From Streptomyces anulatus (GTDB taxonomy: Bacteria > Actinomycetota > Actinomycetes > Streptomycetales > Streptomycetaceae): a stretch of 64,000 nucleotides of DNA. Both the position numbers and the translations under genes were made by a program. Positions within the stretch are counted from its first letter, which is position 1. Every line of letters begins with the position of its first letter. The notes under the pieces are model-generated. The model made no database searches. It was not told the origin of the DNA and worked only from the letters and a program-made list of their open reading frames with translations. Where the stretch lies: NCBI RefSeq assembly GCF_000721175.1, contig NZ_JOEZ01000004.1, forward strand, positions 174,297 to 238,296, read 5' to 3'. Below, piece after piece: positions 7,867 through 16,282 of the stretch.

Positions 7867-9228
7867 CTACTGGCCGGCGGTCATCGCGGCCCAGACACCG
7901 GCGAAGCCGGAGCGGGCCTTGTCCTGCACGCCGGCCGGGGCGGTCACGTAGAAGTCCTCGACCGTGCCGTAGGTCTTGGCGTCCGGCCGGACGCGGGTGC
8001 GCACGCGGTCGATGCCAGCGCCGTGGGCTTTCGTGGAGTGCTCGACGGGGCGGTCCAGGGCCGTGGCGGCGTTGTGCAGGAAGGTGCCGACTTCGGAACG
8101 GCTGCCGGTGCGGACGGTCTTCACGGACCGGTAGACCGTACCCTTGAAGCTGGTGTCGCGGCACTCGGGCTTGGAGCAGCGGTCGCCGTGCGCGGTGTGG
8201 CACTCGGGCCGGCGGCCGGCGGTGTAGGCGCGCTGCAACCGGTAGACCGCCCACGGCTCCTCGTCCAGCCGGGCGTTGAACTGGCCGAGCGCCTCAGCGT
8301 TCTGGTCGTCGGTGACCCGCCTGAACAGGGTGTCGTCCTTGTAGAGGGAGCTGTTGTCGTTCAGGGCCATCGACAGGTACTCAAGACGCAGCACGCGAGC
8401 GGCGAGGTCGGGGTACTTCCGCAGCCGCTTCAGGTGATCCGGCTGGGGCGAGCACACCCCAGCAAACGGGCATACCGGGCAATATGACTTGGACATGTCG
8501 ATGCCGAGGCGGTCCTTGACGTAGCCCTGCACGTCCTCGCGGCCCCAGTCGAGCCTGAGCAAGGGGTAGTCCAGGGCGAAGGTCTCGTAGCCGGCCTTCT
8601 TGTTGCGCTTGGCCTGGAACTTGTTCGCCTTGACCGCGCGCTTGTACTCGTCCGCGTTGTAGCCGAAGAGCTTGCCGACGGTCTGCCCGCTCGCTCGCTC
8701 GAGCTGGAGGCGGTCGATCGTCCAAGCCTTGTGCTTCTGGCTGCATACGTGACCGCCGGCGTACTGGGGAACCGTGCCGTTCTCCTCCAGTTCGTCCATG
8801 AGCGTCCATGGACCTTGGCTGAACACCTTGCCGGGGTTCTTGGTGTCGGAGAGGACTTCGACACCTGCCGAGTCGGGGCGCCCGGCCCGCGCGACCTGCG
8901 TGTATCGAATGCCCTTCTCCCGCAGCAACGGCAGGACGTGGTTCTCGACGTCGGCGATCGTGTCGGGAAACTCGAACCCGGTCATCGCCGTCACGATCGA
9001 GAAGTCGGAGAAGTCTTCGGCGATCCCGAAGGCGGTCGGATCGTTGATGATCGCCAGGGTCAGCGCCGTCGAGTCGACGCCGAGGCCGAAGTTGAGCGAC
9101 TTGTGCTTCGTCGCGCGGAAGGATGCCAGAGCCTCCGCGGAGGCGACCTCGGCCGGAGCCGGTCCGCCGGACGACGGCGTTGCGGGGTCGGCATCGAGGT
9201 CGGGTTCGAACAGCGTGAGGGAAGTCAT
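7867..9228 (-). CDS. PAPS reductase/ATP-pyrophosphatase-like protein (CysH/DndC/SspD-type)
   Basis: 453 aa. A PP-loop, FGLGVDST, lies at 47-54, with the second nucleotide-site motif TGFEFPDT at 83-90. Four cysteines (162, 250, 253, 259; CPVCPFAGVC) are placed like an iron-sulfur or zinc cluster ligand set. PP-loop proteins adenylate a substrate. CysH-family relatives include sulfate-assimilation reductases and DndC/SspD, which insert sulfur into the DNA backbone. Nothing else of sulfate assimilation is nearby, while a DUF4007 gene and two methylase-like genes are. A DNA-modification role is therefore the favoured inference. Unusually long C-terminal part with extra Cys residues. Confidence 0.8.
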   Translation of the reverse strand: MTSLTLFEPDLDADPATPSSGGPAPAEVASAEALASFRATKHKSLNFGLGVDSTALTLAIINDPTAFGIAEDFSDFSIVTAMTGFEFPDTIADVENHVLPLLREKGIRYTQVARAGRPDSAGVEVLSDTKNPGKVFSQGPWTLMDELEENGTVPQYAGGHVCSQKHKAWTIDRLQLERASGQTVGKLFGYNADEYKRAVKANKFQAKRNKKAGYETFALDYPLLRLDWGREDVQGYVKDRLGIDMSKSYCPVCPFAGVCSPQPDHLKRLRKYPDLAARVLRLEYLSMALNDNSSLYKDDTLFRRVTDDQNAEALGQFNARLDEEPWAVYRLQRAYTAGRRPECHTAHGDRCSKPECRDTSFKGTVYRSVKTVRTGSRSEVGTFLHNAATALDRPVEHSTKAHGAGIDRVRTRVRPDAKTYGTVEDFYVTAPAGVQDKARSGFAGVWAAMTAGQ

Positions 9229-9248
9229 GGGCGTACCTGTGGGGAAGG

Positions 9249-9280
9249 GGCGGGTGCGGCTGGGAAGGGTCGCACCCGCC
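9249..9280 (-). terminator. Hairpin terminator
   Basis: A 10-bp perfect stem (GGCGGGTGCG / CGCACCCGCC) with a 12-nt loop lies between the 152-aa gene and the PAPS-reductase-like gene. Confidence 0.6.
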
Positions 9281-9294
9281 GGAGGACAGGAGGG

Positions 9295-9753
9295 TCAGGG
9301 CTGCGGCTTCGCGGCGCGTGCGGCGTCGAGGCCTGCGGGAGTGAGGTAGGGCCGGTGCTTCGGGCCGGTGCGGCCGTCGTCGCCGTCGGTGGGCTGGGGG
9401 ACGCCGTCGGCGGCGCGGTACTCGACGAGGGCGAGGCGGGCGAGGGAGGCGGCGGTGGGCCAGGTGACGTTCCTCAGCGCGCCGTCCTCGTCGGCGGAGT
9501 CGAGGGCGGCCAGCTGGGAGTCGTTCAGGATCGACCGCCGTCCGGCGCCGGTGATGACGTATGGTCCGACGCCCTGCGCCTGCGCTTTCTCCGGCGGCAG
9601 CCGGTAGCCGTCGCCGTCGTTGCGGTAGACCAGGCCGTCGTCCAGGTAGACCTGGAGCGTCGTACGGCTGCCGTGCGATGCGAGGTGCCCCGAGGGATGT
9701 GCGCACGCGGCGCGGAGATGCTTGGGCGCCGGCGGGTAGGCGTTGCTGGTCAT
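9295..9753 (-). CDS. Hypothetical protein, 152 aa
   Basis: The ATG at 9753 overlaps the stop of the preceding gene as ATGA, implying translational coupling. The product looks like a small regulator-type fold with mixed alpha/beta composition: an early ACAHPSGHLASHG segment and a later VTWPTAASLARLALVEY helix that could be part of a winged helix. No known family is recognised with confidence. It is the last gene before the 9249-9280 hairpin. Confidence 0.65.
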   Translation of the reverse strand: MTSNAYPPAPKHLRAACAHPSGHLASHGSRTTLQVYLDDGLVYRNDGDGYRLPPEKAQAQGVGPYVITGAGRRSILNDSQLAALDSADEDGALRNVTWPTAASLARLALVEYRAADGVPQPTDGDDGRTGPKHRPYLTPAGLDAARAAKPQP

Positions 9754-10742
9754 CGCGGGCCCTCCAGTGCGAGGACCGGTGCCGGGTCGAGCGCTGCGGC
9801 CCGCGGGTTGATCGCTGCCTTGACCTTGCGCCCGCAGCCGGGGCGCTCGCACTGCTCCGTCGCCCGGGGGTTGTGCCACTGGCAGCTCGGGCAGCTCCAC
9901 ATCAGCCCCGCCGAGACCGCCACTGAGGAGATCACGGCCCGCTGCTCCGGGTCGGCAGCGTCCAGGAGCTGCTCCAGTACGGGGGGATGCGGGGCGTAGT
10001 GGTTGCTGTCGTCGAGGATGACGGTGTCCTCGACGACGACGCGCAGCGGCACGGTCCCGTCCGGCCGGACGACGTGCTCGGGGTCGGCGCTGTCGAGGTG
10101 GACCGAGACCCGCACGACGCCGTCCTCGGCGTCCAGGTAGCCGAAGACGAGCACGCCGGCCACCTCGATGCACGACGGTCCCTGGTCATCGGCGGGGTAG
10201 AAGACCGCGGCGCGGTTGAGGCCCTCGGCCGTCACGGCGTCGGGGAAGACGAAGTTCAGGGGAGCAATGCGGGAGCGCTGCGCCCGCCCGATCTCCTCGC
10301 AGTACAGCTCGAAGCCCTGATCGGGCACCGCGTCGCCGTCGGGACCGTAGTAGAGATCGACCGCTTCGGCGTCGTCGGCCGGGGGCTCGTCGGGCACGTC
10401 GCCCTGGCCGCCCACGTTGGCCCAGCTGCCGCGCACGTGCGTGGCGAGCTCCGCGAGGGCAGCGCGTTCCGTGGCGTAGGGCGCCGTGGTGTCCTCGTGG
10501 CGGGTCCAGATGCGCAGCATCCAGACCTGCTGGCCCGGGCGAGGCCCCAGGATGGCGGAGACGGCCGGGGACCGGCCGCCGGCTGCCTCGGCGACGATCT
10601 CGGCGTGAGCGCGCTGGGCGAGTTCACGGTACTGCGGGGGCAGTTCGGCGGCGGCCAGTGAGGGGGCCAGGGCGCCTGCGATGCGCACCAGACTCTCGAT
10701 GTCGGAAGGGCGGAAGCGTTCAGCGAGCACGGTCATCCTCAT
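9750..10742 (-). CDS. Hypothetical protein with C-terminal RanBP2-like zinc finger
   Basis: About 330 aa; start is ATG 10742 or the ATG two codons later. The last 60 residues contain CPSCQWHNPRATEQCERPGC, a four-cysteine finger resembling RanBP2/Zn-ribbon types that bind RNA or ubiquitin-like folds. The main body is acidic and soluble and unrecognised. It is followed by a coupled 152-aa gene and preceded by a Cys-rich 201-aa gene. A role in protein or nucleic acid binding is only inference. Confidence 0.65.
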   Translation of the reverse strand: MRMTVLAERFRPSDIESLVRIAGALAPSLAAAELPPQYRELAQRAHAEIVAEAAGGRSPAVSAILGPRPGQQVWMLRIWTRHEDTTAPYATERAALAELATHVRGSWANVGGQGDVPDEPPADDAEAVDLYYGPDGDAVPDQGFELYCEEIGRAQRSRIAPLNFVFPDAVTAEGLNRAAVFYPADDQGPSCIEVAGVLVFGYLDAEDGVVRVSVHLDSADPEHVVRPDGTVPLRVVVEDTVILDDSNHYAPHPPVLEQLLDAADPEQRAVISSVAVSAGLMWSCPSCQWHNPRATEQCERPGCGRKVKAAINPRAAALDPAPVLALEGPR

Positions 10743-10797
10743 CGGTGGCAGAACGTGGCGGGCAAGGTGGCCCGCCAGGCGTGGAAGGGGGGAAGGG

Positions 10798-11403
10798 CTA
10801 GGCGCCCAGATCAAGGAGCGCCGCGACCAGGGCGAGGGCGCGCTTGCGCTCGGGGGAGACCCGCACGCGGCGGATGCGCTTCGGGTCGGAAGGGAGCCGG
10901 ATGCCCACGGCCGCGCCGTGTCCGTCACGGTGCAGCTCGTACTGGTCTGCTGAGAGCATCCAGGCGTCCCAGTCGTCAGCCTTGCGCCCGGCGCGCACCA
11001 GGGATTCCGCGGTGGGTGCCGTCGCGGGGCAGGAACAGGCCGGGTCGTCGCACGGACGGCCCGCCGGATGCCGGGAGATGACGCCGCCCGAACGGTAGGT
11101 GGCTCTGGTGCCGTTGAGCATCGGGCACGCCTTCTCCGAATACATCAGGCAGGGCGGGTGGAGTCCCGGTTCCGGCGCATACCCGATGACCACGTCCTGG
11201 GGGCGGACCAGCACGTAGAACCACCGCTCCAGCGGCCATTCGCAGATCTGGCACAGGCCGTTCTCGAAGGCTCGGGTGCGTTTGCCCGGGTCGAGCCCGC
11301 CGAAGACCGGCAGACCGTTGTGCTCGAACGAGACGTACGGGACGACCAGGCCGCCGTGCGTGGGACGGTGCGCGCACGCCGCGGGGATCGCCGGGACGCT
11401 CAC
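10798..11403 (-). CDS. Cys-rich hypothetical protein, 201 aa
   Basis: The GTG start at 11403 overlaps the upstream stop (GTGA). Cys residues cluster as CQIC near residue 50, then C, C, and CDDPACSCP near residue 120, a pattern seen in actinophage and plasmid proteins with structural zinc. The C-terminus is basic (KRIRRVRVSPERKR) and may contact nucleic acid. Family not recognised. It belongs to the operon from promoter copy 4. Confidence 0.65.
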   Translation of the reverse strand: MSVPAIPAACAHRPTHGGLVVPYVSFEHNGLPVFGGLDPGKRTRAFENGLCQICEWPLERWFYVLVRPQDVVIGYAPEPGLHPPCLMYSEKACPMLNGTRATYRSGGVISRHPAGRPCDDPACSCPATAPTAESLVRAGRKADDWDAWMLSADQYELHRDGHGAAVGIRLPSDPKRIRRVRVSPERKRALALVAALLDLGA

Positions 11404-11750
11404 TGGGAATCACCGCCGGAGAGCTCCCAGGAGGGGCGGGCGAGCTCGACCAGGAAGGTGTAGGCGGCGTCACTGGCCTGGAGCTGGCGGACGACGGGGA
11501 GCTGCCGGTACCGGCTGAGGAACTCGCCGATGATCAGAGCGGTGTTGTGCGAGTCGTCCGGGTAGCTGCCGTGGTCGAGGGGGACCAGGCGGTCGCCCTC
11601 GTACTGCGGCCACGTGTACGCGGCGAGGAGCACGGCCTGGCTCCAGTTGTGCGGGTTGGCGCGGATCTTGACGAGCTCGGCGCCGGGCGCCAGTTCCCTG
11701 AGCGAGTCGAGGGGCGGTGTCCGGCGCGGTTGGGGGGTGCTCGGGCCCAT
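11400..11750 (-). CDS. Hypothetical protein, 116 aa
   Basis: Start ATG 11750 is chosen because the compositionally normal part of the frame begins there and promoter copy 4 lies about 170 bp upstream. The N-terminus is Pro-rich, followed by a compact alpha/beta region (LVKIRANPHNWSQAVLLAAY). It leads a chain of overlapping genes (11403, 10742, 9753). Function unknown. Confidence 0.6.
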   Translation of the reverse strand: MGPSTPQPRRTPPLDSLRELAPGAELVKIRANPHNWSQAVLLAAYTWPQYEGDRLVPLDHGSYPDDSHNTALIIGEFLSRYRQLPVVRQLQASDAAYTFLVELARPSWELSGGDSQ

Positions 11751-11921
11751 GACGGTCTCCCAGTTCGAGGCGGGCTTCGGCGGCCCGGGGCGGTGAGATG
11801 GAGGGCTGCGGGGTTCGCCACGCAGCGGTGCAGTGGCCTGGCGGCCGCCCTCACGGCGCCGACGAGGGGCGGCGTTGGGGTTGTGGGGGAGGAGAGAGCG
11901 GCTGATCAACCAGACATGAGT

Positions 11922-11950
11922 ACAGTACGCATGGGAATCTAAATACGCAA
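11922..11950 (-). promoter_or_regulatory. Shared promoter family, copy 4
   Basis: Minus strand -35 TTGCGT (11950-11945), 17-bp spacer, -10 TACTGT (11927-11922). The -35 overlaps the last codons of the upstream gene that stops at 11939. It serves the operon from 11750 down to the 9249-9280 hairpin and perhaps on to 6532. Confidence 0.85.
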
Positions 11951-12709
11951 CATCACGGCGTGGGGTGTCCGCTCATCCCCTTCGGCCACGGTGAACCGGG
12001 CCGACAGCAGCGCCGCACAGAGCTGCCGGATTCCTCCCTGCTCCCACAGCGCCAGGGACTCGGGCACTGCGGCCGGCCACCACTGCACCGACACTCCGTC
12101 GCGCACCACGTCGACCGCGACTCCGTACCCGTCGTCCTTGCTCCAGTCAGCCATGCGCACGTGCGGGCTCAGCACCTCAACTGCACCCTCATGAAGGCGG
12201 ATCGCCTCCTCCTTCGCGCTGCGTGCCGCCTGCCGCAGAGCCTTCGCCTGTGCGGCGGACACCGGACGGTAGACGGTGCTGGCTCCCTCGTCCTCCGCGA
12301 GGATGACAAGGGCTCCCCCCTGCGCCGCGAGCACACGATCCCGGCCGACTTCGGCGACCAGCTCGAGCAGTTGCTCCGCGGAGACGACCGTGTCGAGTCC
12401 GCTCTCGGGAACGGCGGAGGCCCGGTAGTGCCCGTTCCGCACCAAGTCCAGGGCGTGCTTGACGTCCAGCATGGCGCGGGCGAGCTCGGCGGAGCCGGGC
12501 CGCCCGTTCGCGGCATAGCGGGTCAGCCGCTGATGGACCAGGGCCGCTTCGCGCTCGTCGGGCTCGTCGAACTGGTTGGCGAGCACCTCACGTACGGCAA
12601 GGTCGATCACCTGCGGCAGGTACCCGGCGCTGAAGGACCTGCGCCGGAGCATGCGAAGCGCCGTCTGCTTGGACGAGCCGGCAGGGACGACGGCTGATGC
12701 CTGGGACAC
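11939..12709 (-). CDS. Hypothetical protein, 256 aa
   Basis: GTG 12709 is preferred because GGAGGAG lies upstream; a longer frame exists. The product is mostly helical with an Ala/Arg-rich central stretch (KALRQAARSAKEEAIRLHE) that could form a coiled coil. It ends VMLRI, and those codons overlap the -35 of promoter copy 4. It is the third gene after promoter copy 5, following hupS and a 273-aa gene. No family assigned. Confidence 0.65.
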   Translation of the reverse strand: MSQASAVVPAGSSKQTALRMLRRRSFSAGYLPQVIDLAVREVLANQFDEPDEREAALVHQRLTRYAANGRPGSAELARAMLDVKHALDLVRNGHYRASAVPESGLDTVVSAEQLLELVAEVGRDRVLAAQGGALVILAEDEGASTVYRPVSAAQAKALRQAARSAKEEAIRLHEGAVEVLSPHVRMADWSKDDGYGVAVDVVRDGVSVQWWPAAVPESLALWEQGGIRQLCAALLSARFTVAEGDERTPHAVMLRI

Positions 12710-12723
12710 GAGGTGACTCCTCC

Positions 12724-13545
12724 TCAATTCGCCGGTCGCGAGCCGGGCTGGCCGATGTATGTGGTCCACGCCTCGTGCTCGGCGGTGGTGAGAATCGGCG
12801 GCGGGACGATGGGGGCGCGCCCGAAGCACTGGTTACAGGCGTGTACGTCCGGCTCGGCGCCGGTGGCGTCAGTGCCGCGGCCCGGCAAGGCGGTGCCGCA
12901 GATGGGCAGGTCCGCCGGGACGGACGGGTCCAGCCGTAGATGCAGTTCGTGGCCGTGGAGGACCGGACGGACCGCGACGGGCTCCGGTTCGGAGGCGGGG
13001 CCGAAATGTTCTGCCAGGAACCGCACGACAAGGGCGTGAGCTGCCTGGGCCCGCTCGTCCAGGGTTCGCGTGTCCGCCGGCGGCAGCTCGACGACCCGCA
13101 GGGGTTCCCGCATCTCTGAGGTCAGGCGGTCGACGAGGACGCGCCCCTCGGCGAGGAACTGCGGGGCGTCGCCGCGGGGGTCGTCGCTGCGCTTGCCGAC
13201 CCAGATCCACGACAGGGGTACGAACGCGGCGAGCTCGCTGAGGAGCCCGTACCAGCGGCTCACCGCCCACGTGGCGTAGGTGCCGCATGGCCTGTGGTGG
13301 CAGGAGCCGGCCGGCGCCTGGCAGGCGCGCAGTTCGAAGCGGAAGCCGAGCTCGGCCGCGTCCGTCCGAAGGATGCCGAGCTCCGCCACACCGCCGTTCT
13401 GCCGTGTCCACCAAGCCGGTTCACCGCCTAGCAGCGGACCGGGCTCGGTGCTGCGCCCGATCCCCTGCGCCTCCGCTGAATTGGCAGAGGCCAGAGTCCG
13501 ATGGGCAGAGACAACGCGGGTGCCGTCGATCACGAGGTAGTTCAT
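12724..13545 (-). CDS. Hypothetical protein, 273 aa
   Basis: Begins MNYLVIDGTRVVSAHRTLAS. It contains two Cys/His groups, CQAPAGSCHHRPC near residue 75 and a DVHACNQC motif near residue 235, so metal binding is plausible. No catalytic signature recognised. It sits between the HupS-like gene (separated by a strong hairpin) and the 256-aa gene (14-bp gap), so expression may depend on readthrough. Confidence 0.65.
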   Translation of the reverse strand: MNYLVIDGTRVVSAHRTLASANSAEAQGIGRSTEPGPLLGGEPAWWTRQNGGVAELGILRTDAAELGFRFELRACQAPAGSCHHRPCGTYATWAVSRWYGLLSELAAFVPLSWIWVGKRSDDPRGDAPQFLAEGRVLVDRLTSEMREPLRVVELPPADTRTLDERAQAAHALVVRFLAEHFGPASEPEPVAVRPVLHGHELHLRLDPSVPADLPICGTALPGRGTDATGAEPDVHACNQCFGRAPIVPPPILTTAEHEAWTTYIGQPGSRPAN

Positions 13546-13562
13546 CAGAAGTCTCTCCGGTC

Positions 13563-13588
13563 CGGCCGGGCGCGCCAGCGCCCGGCCG
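13563..13588 (-). terminator. Terminator after the HU gene
   Basis: An 11-bp perfect stem (CGGCCGGGCGC / GCGCCCGGCCG) with loop GCCA, directly downstream of the HupS-like gene. Confidence 0.65.
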
Positions 13589-13629
13589 TCGAGCTGGGAA
13601 CGCCGGGATGGAGGCCCGGCAACGGCGGA

Positions 13630-14091
13630 TCAGGCGAGCGACTTCTTGGGGGTGGCCTTGACGGCCTTCTTCGCCGGGCCTGTCTTCTTGGCCCCCGCTC
13701 CCGACTTCTTCGTGGCGGCCTTCTTGGCCGCCGCCTTCTTCACCACGGCGGAGGCGCCGGTGAGGCTTCCCTTGGGGGCCTTCCTGACGGAGACCTCGCC
13801 GCCCTTGGGCAGCTTCTTGTCACCGCTGACGAGGTCCTTGAAGCCCTGTCCGGCCCGGAAGCGGGGGGTGGAGGTCTTCTTGACCCGCACCCGCTCGCCG
13901 GTCTGGGGGTTGCGGGCGTAGCGGGCCGGTCGGTCGACCTTCTCGAACGAGCCGAATCCGGTGACGGAGACGCGGTCTCCGGCGACGACAGCGCGAACGA
14001 TGGCGTCGAGCACGTGGTCGACAGCGTCGGCGGCCTGCTGGCGACCGCCCATCTTGTCCGCGATCGCGTCGACGAGCTGGGCCTTGTTCAT
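13630..14091 (-). CDS. hupS: HU-family DNA-binding protein with lysine-rich tail (HupS-like)
   Basis: 153 aa from ATG 14091 with AGGAG upstream. Residues 1-92 form a complete HU domain: MNKAQLVDAIADKMG, VTGFGSFE and the DNA-gripping arm RYARNPQTGERVRVKK. The remaining 60 residues are a Lys/Ala-rich tail (KKAAAKKAATKKSGAGAKK) like HupS of Streptomyces and mycobacterial HupB, though the tail is shorter than in the chromosomal form. HU compacts and bends DNA. A plasmid-borne copy could ease carriage of the element by coating it or by shifting host expression. It is the first gene behind promoter copy 5. Confidence 0.9.
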   Translation of the reverse strand: MNKAQLVDAIADKMGGRQQAADAVDHVLDAIVRAVVAGDRVSVTGFGSFEKVDRPARYARNPQTGERVRVKKTSTPRFRAGQGFKDLVSGDKKLPKGGEVSVRKAPKGSLTGASAVVKKAAAKKAATKKSGAGAKKTGPAKKAVKATPKKSLA

Positions 14092-14396
14092 GGCAGAACT
14101 CCTGTAGGTGAGCGTGCACTTCGATGCCGGACGCGCGGCCGCTGATGTCCAGGGGCGCGGTGCCGACGAAGGGAAGCGGGGCGCGCCATCCAGGACGGTC
14201 GAGCGCCTCCGACGGCAACTAAAGTACACAGTGAAAAAGAAACACGCAACGCTAATCGTCATGTTGACGAAAGTAGTTCGGTCGTGTCACTCTGACGTAG
14301 CGACAGCGGGTTTGAGCGCACGGCGAGTTGACGCCGCGCTCCCCGCCCCGCCCTCCTCAGACCACGCACGCAGCACATGACTTCGGGAGAACACCC
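14092..14396. other. Divergent intergenic region hupS / ADP-ribosylglycohydrolase
   Basis: It holds promoter copy 5 for the minus strand. For the plus strand there is only a weak candidate, TTGACG at 14264-14269 without a convincing -10. No gene is supported here. Confidence 0.5.
14221..14249 (-). promoter_or_regulatory. Shared promoter family, copy 5
   Basis: Minus strand -35 TTGCGT (14249-14244), 17-bp T-rich spacer, -10 TACTTT (14226-14221). It drives the HupS-like gene with a leader of about 120 nt. Confidence 0.85.
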
Positions 14397-15992
14397 GTGA
14401 ATGCCAAGCTCGTTGACCCCACGATCCCCACCCTGACCCCGGCGGCCCACCCGCTCAATGCCCACGCCATCGACCGCGCAGCCGGCGTCCTCCTCGGCGC
14501 CGCGTGCGGCGACGCCCTCGGCGTCCCCTACGAGTTCGCCCGCCGACTGGGCCCCGACGAGCAGCCCGCCATGATCGGCGGCGGCCTGGGCCCCTACAAG
14601 CCCGGCGAGTACTCCGACGACACCCAGATGCACGTTTGCATCGCCGCCGTCGCGTCCACCGGCGCCGACCTCACCAGCCCGACCGCACTCGACCAGATCG
14701 CCCGCAACTTCCACCGCTGGCGCGACGGAGGCGCCAGCGACATCGGGAACCAGACCAGCGGCGTGCTCCGCGCCGCGAAGAACCACAAGACGGGCACGCC
14801 CGCCCAGGCCATGACGGCGGAAGCCGACGCCTACACCGCCCGCACCCGGTTCAGCGCGGGCAACGGCTCGCTGATGCGGACCGGCATCGTCGCCCTCGCC
14901 TACCTGGACGACGCTGACGGAATGGTCCAGGCCGCCACCATGATCAGCTCCCTCACCCACAGCGACCCCGAGTGCGTCGAAGCGTGCATCCTGTGGTGCG
15001 CGGGTATCCGAATCGCCGTGCTGGAAGGCCACTTCGACGGAGTCCGTGATGGCATCGCGCTGCTCCCCGAGGACCGACAGGAGATCTGGCACGCGAGGCT
15101 GGACGAGGCCGAGGCGAACCCGCCCCACCACTGGACCCGCAATGGGTTCGTCGTCACGGCCCTCCAGGCCGCGTGGTCCGCCATCACCGATACGCCCGTT
15201 CCCGAGCTGGCCCCGGAGCGTGGATCGTTCCCCGCCCAGCACTTCCAGCTCGCCACCGAAGCGGCGGTCCGCGCGGGGGATGACACGGACACTGTGGCCG
15301 CTATCGCGGGCGCCCTCCTGGGAGCGCGCTGGGGCGTGTCCGCCATCCCGCTCGCCTGGCAGCAGGCGGTGAACGGCTGGCCCACGATGTCCGGCCCCGA
15401 TCTCGTCCGCTTGGCCGTCCTGACCGCCCGCAAGGGCATGGACGACGGTGACGGCTGGCCGTCGGCCCCGCGCGTCAAGATCCCCGGCTCCGCCGGAAAG
15501 GGCTACGTCGCACAGCACCCCGCCGACGCCGGAGTCCTGCTCGGCAACCTCCCCATGACCGAGTTCGCTGGCACACCGCCGGTCGATGCGGTCGTCTCCC
15601 TGTGCCGCGTCGGGCAGGGGCCGATCTTCTCCTCGACCGACATCGAACACGTCCGCGTCTGGCTGGTCGACAGGGAAGGCGAGAACTCAAACCTCCACTA
15701 CGCCCTCGACCAGGCGGCCCGCCAGGTGCTCCGGCTCCGCAAGGAAGGCAAACGGGTCTTCCTCCACTGCGTCGCGGGCCGCTCGCGCACCCCCGCCGTG
15801 GCAGCGACGTACAGCACGCTCCTGGGAACGGACCCCCGCACCGCCCTGACGGAGGTCTGGGCGACCCTGGGCAAGCACTGGACCCTCCTGGCGCACCCGC
15901 AGCTCCACGACGCCGTGTACGAACTGGCCGGGCAGCAGCCGTACCGGCCGCAGTCCCGCCCTCGCCGCCGCTTCTTCCGCAAGCGCAGCTGA
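14397..15992 (+). CDS. ADP-ribosylglycohydrolase fused to a dual-specificity phosphatase-like domain
   Basis: 531 aa from GTG 14397. The first about 330 residues are an ADP-ribosyl-acceptor hydrolase of the DraG/ARH family: GDALG at 38-42, the metal-binding SDDT within YSDDTQM at 72-78, and the second acidic cluster GDDTDT near 295. DraG-type enzymes remove ADP-ribose from arginine, DNA or other acceptors. The C-terminal part ends with the Cys phosphatase loop HCVAGRSR (457-464, Cys 458, Arg 464). The fusion could act on ADP-ribose phosphate or on doubly modified protein. It is the only plus-strand gene in the first 51 kb and is followed by two strong terminators. Confidence 0.9.
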   Translation: MNAKLVDPTIPTLTPAAHPLNAHAIDRAAGVLLGAACGDALGVPYEFARRLGPDEQPAMIGGGLGPYKPGEYSDDTQMHVCIAAVASTGADLTSPTALDQIARNFHRWRDGGASDIGNQTSGVLRAAKNHKTGTPAQAMTAEADAYTARTRFSAGNGSLMRTGIVALAYLDDADGMVQAATMISSLTHSDPECVEACILWCAGIRIAVLEGHFDGVRDGIALLPEDRQEIWHARLDEAEANPPHHWTRNGFVVTALQAAWSAITDTPVPELAPERGSFPAQHFQLATEAAVRAGDDTDTVAAIAGALLGARWGVSAIPLAWQQAVNGWPTMSGPDLVRLAVLTARKGMDDGDGWPSAPRVKIPGSAGKGYVAQHPADAGVLLGNLPMTEFAGTPPVDAVVSLCRVGQGPIFSSTDIEHVRVWLVDREGENSNLHYALDQAARQVLRLRKEGKRVFLHCVAGRSRTPAVAATYSTLLGTDPRTALTEVWATLGKHWTLLAHPQLHDAVYELAGQQPYRPQSRPRRRFFRKRS

Positions 15993-16024
15993 CCCGGGCG
16001 ACGCCCACACCGCTGAAGCCAGAA

Positions 16025-16050
16025 GCGCGGCCTCCATCCGGAGGCCGCGC
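16025..16050 (+). terminator. Rho-independent-type terminator
   Basis: An 11-bp perfect GC stem (GCGCGGCCTCC / GGAGGCCGCGC) with ATCC loop and a TTT tail, 32 bp after the fusion gene's stop. Confidence 0.8.
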
Positions 16051-16149
16051 TTTCGGAAGAACTTGACGCCCTCGTCGCCACGGCGGACAACGCACCTGGG
16101 AACACCCGACAGATCTCACCACGACGTGCGAGACCCCAGCAGGAAAGCC

Positions 16150-16183
16150 GAGAGCCCGCCGGTCGCCTGACCGGCGGGCTCTC
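16150..16183. terminator. Bidirectional terminator between convergent genes
   Basis: A 15-bp perfect stem (GAGAGCCCGCCGGTC, loop GCCT) between the plus-strand fusion gene and the minus-strand HTH gene ending at 16283. Confidence 0.75.
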
Positions 16184-16282
16184 TCGTTTCCAGCGACCGT
16201 CCGCCCAACCGTTCCGTGGGCTGGCCCATCTGGTCGGTCAAAAGCCGGGAGCCGGTCGACAGGGCAAGGCCACCAAGGCCTC

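Noticed and set aside
561..9228. A complete Ssp or Dnd phosphorothioation system
   Set aside because: Only SspB-like and SspD-like components are visible; SspC, SspE, DndD and a desulfurase are missing.
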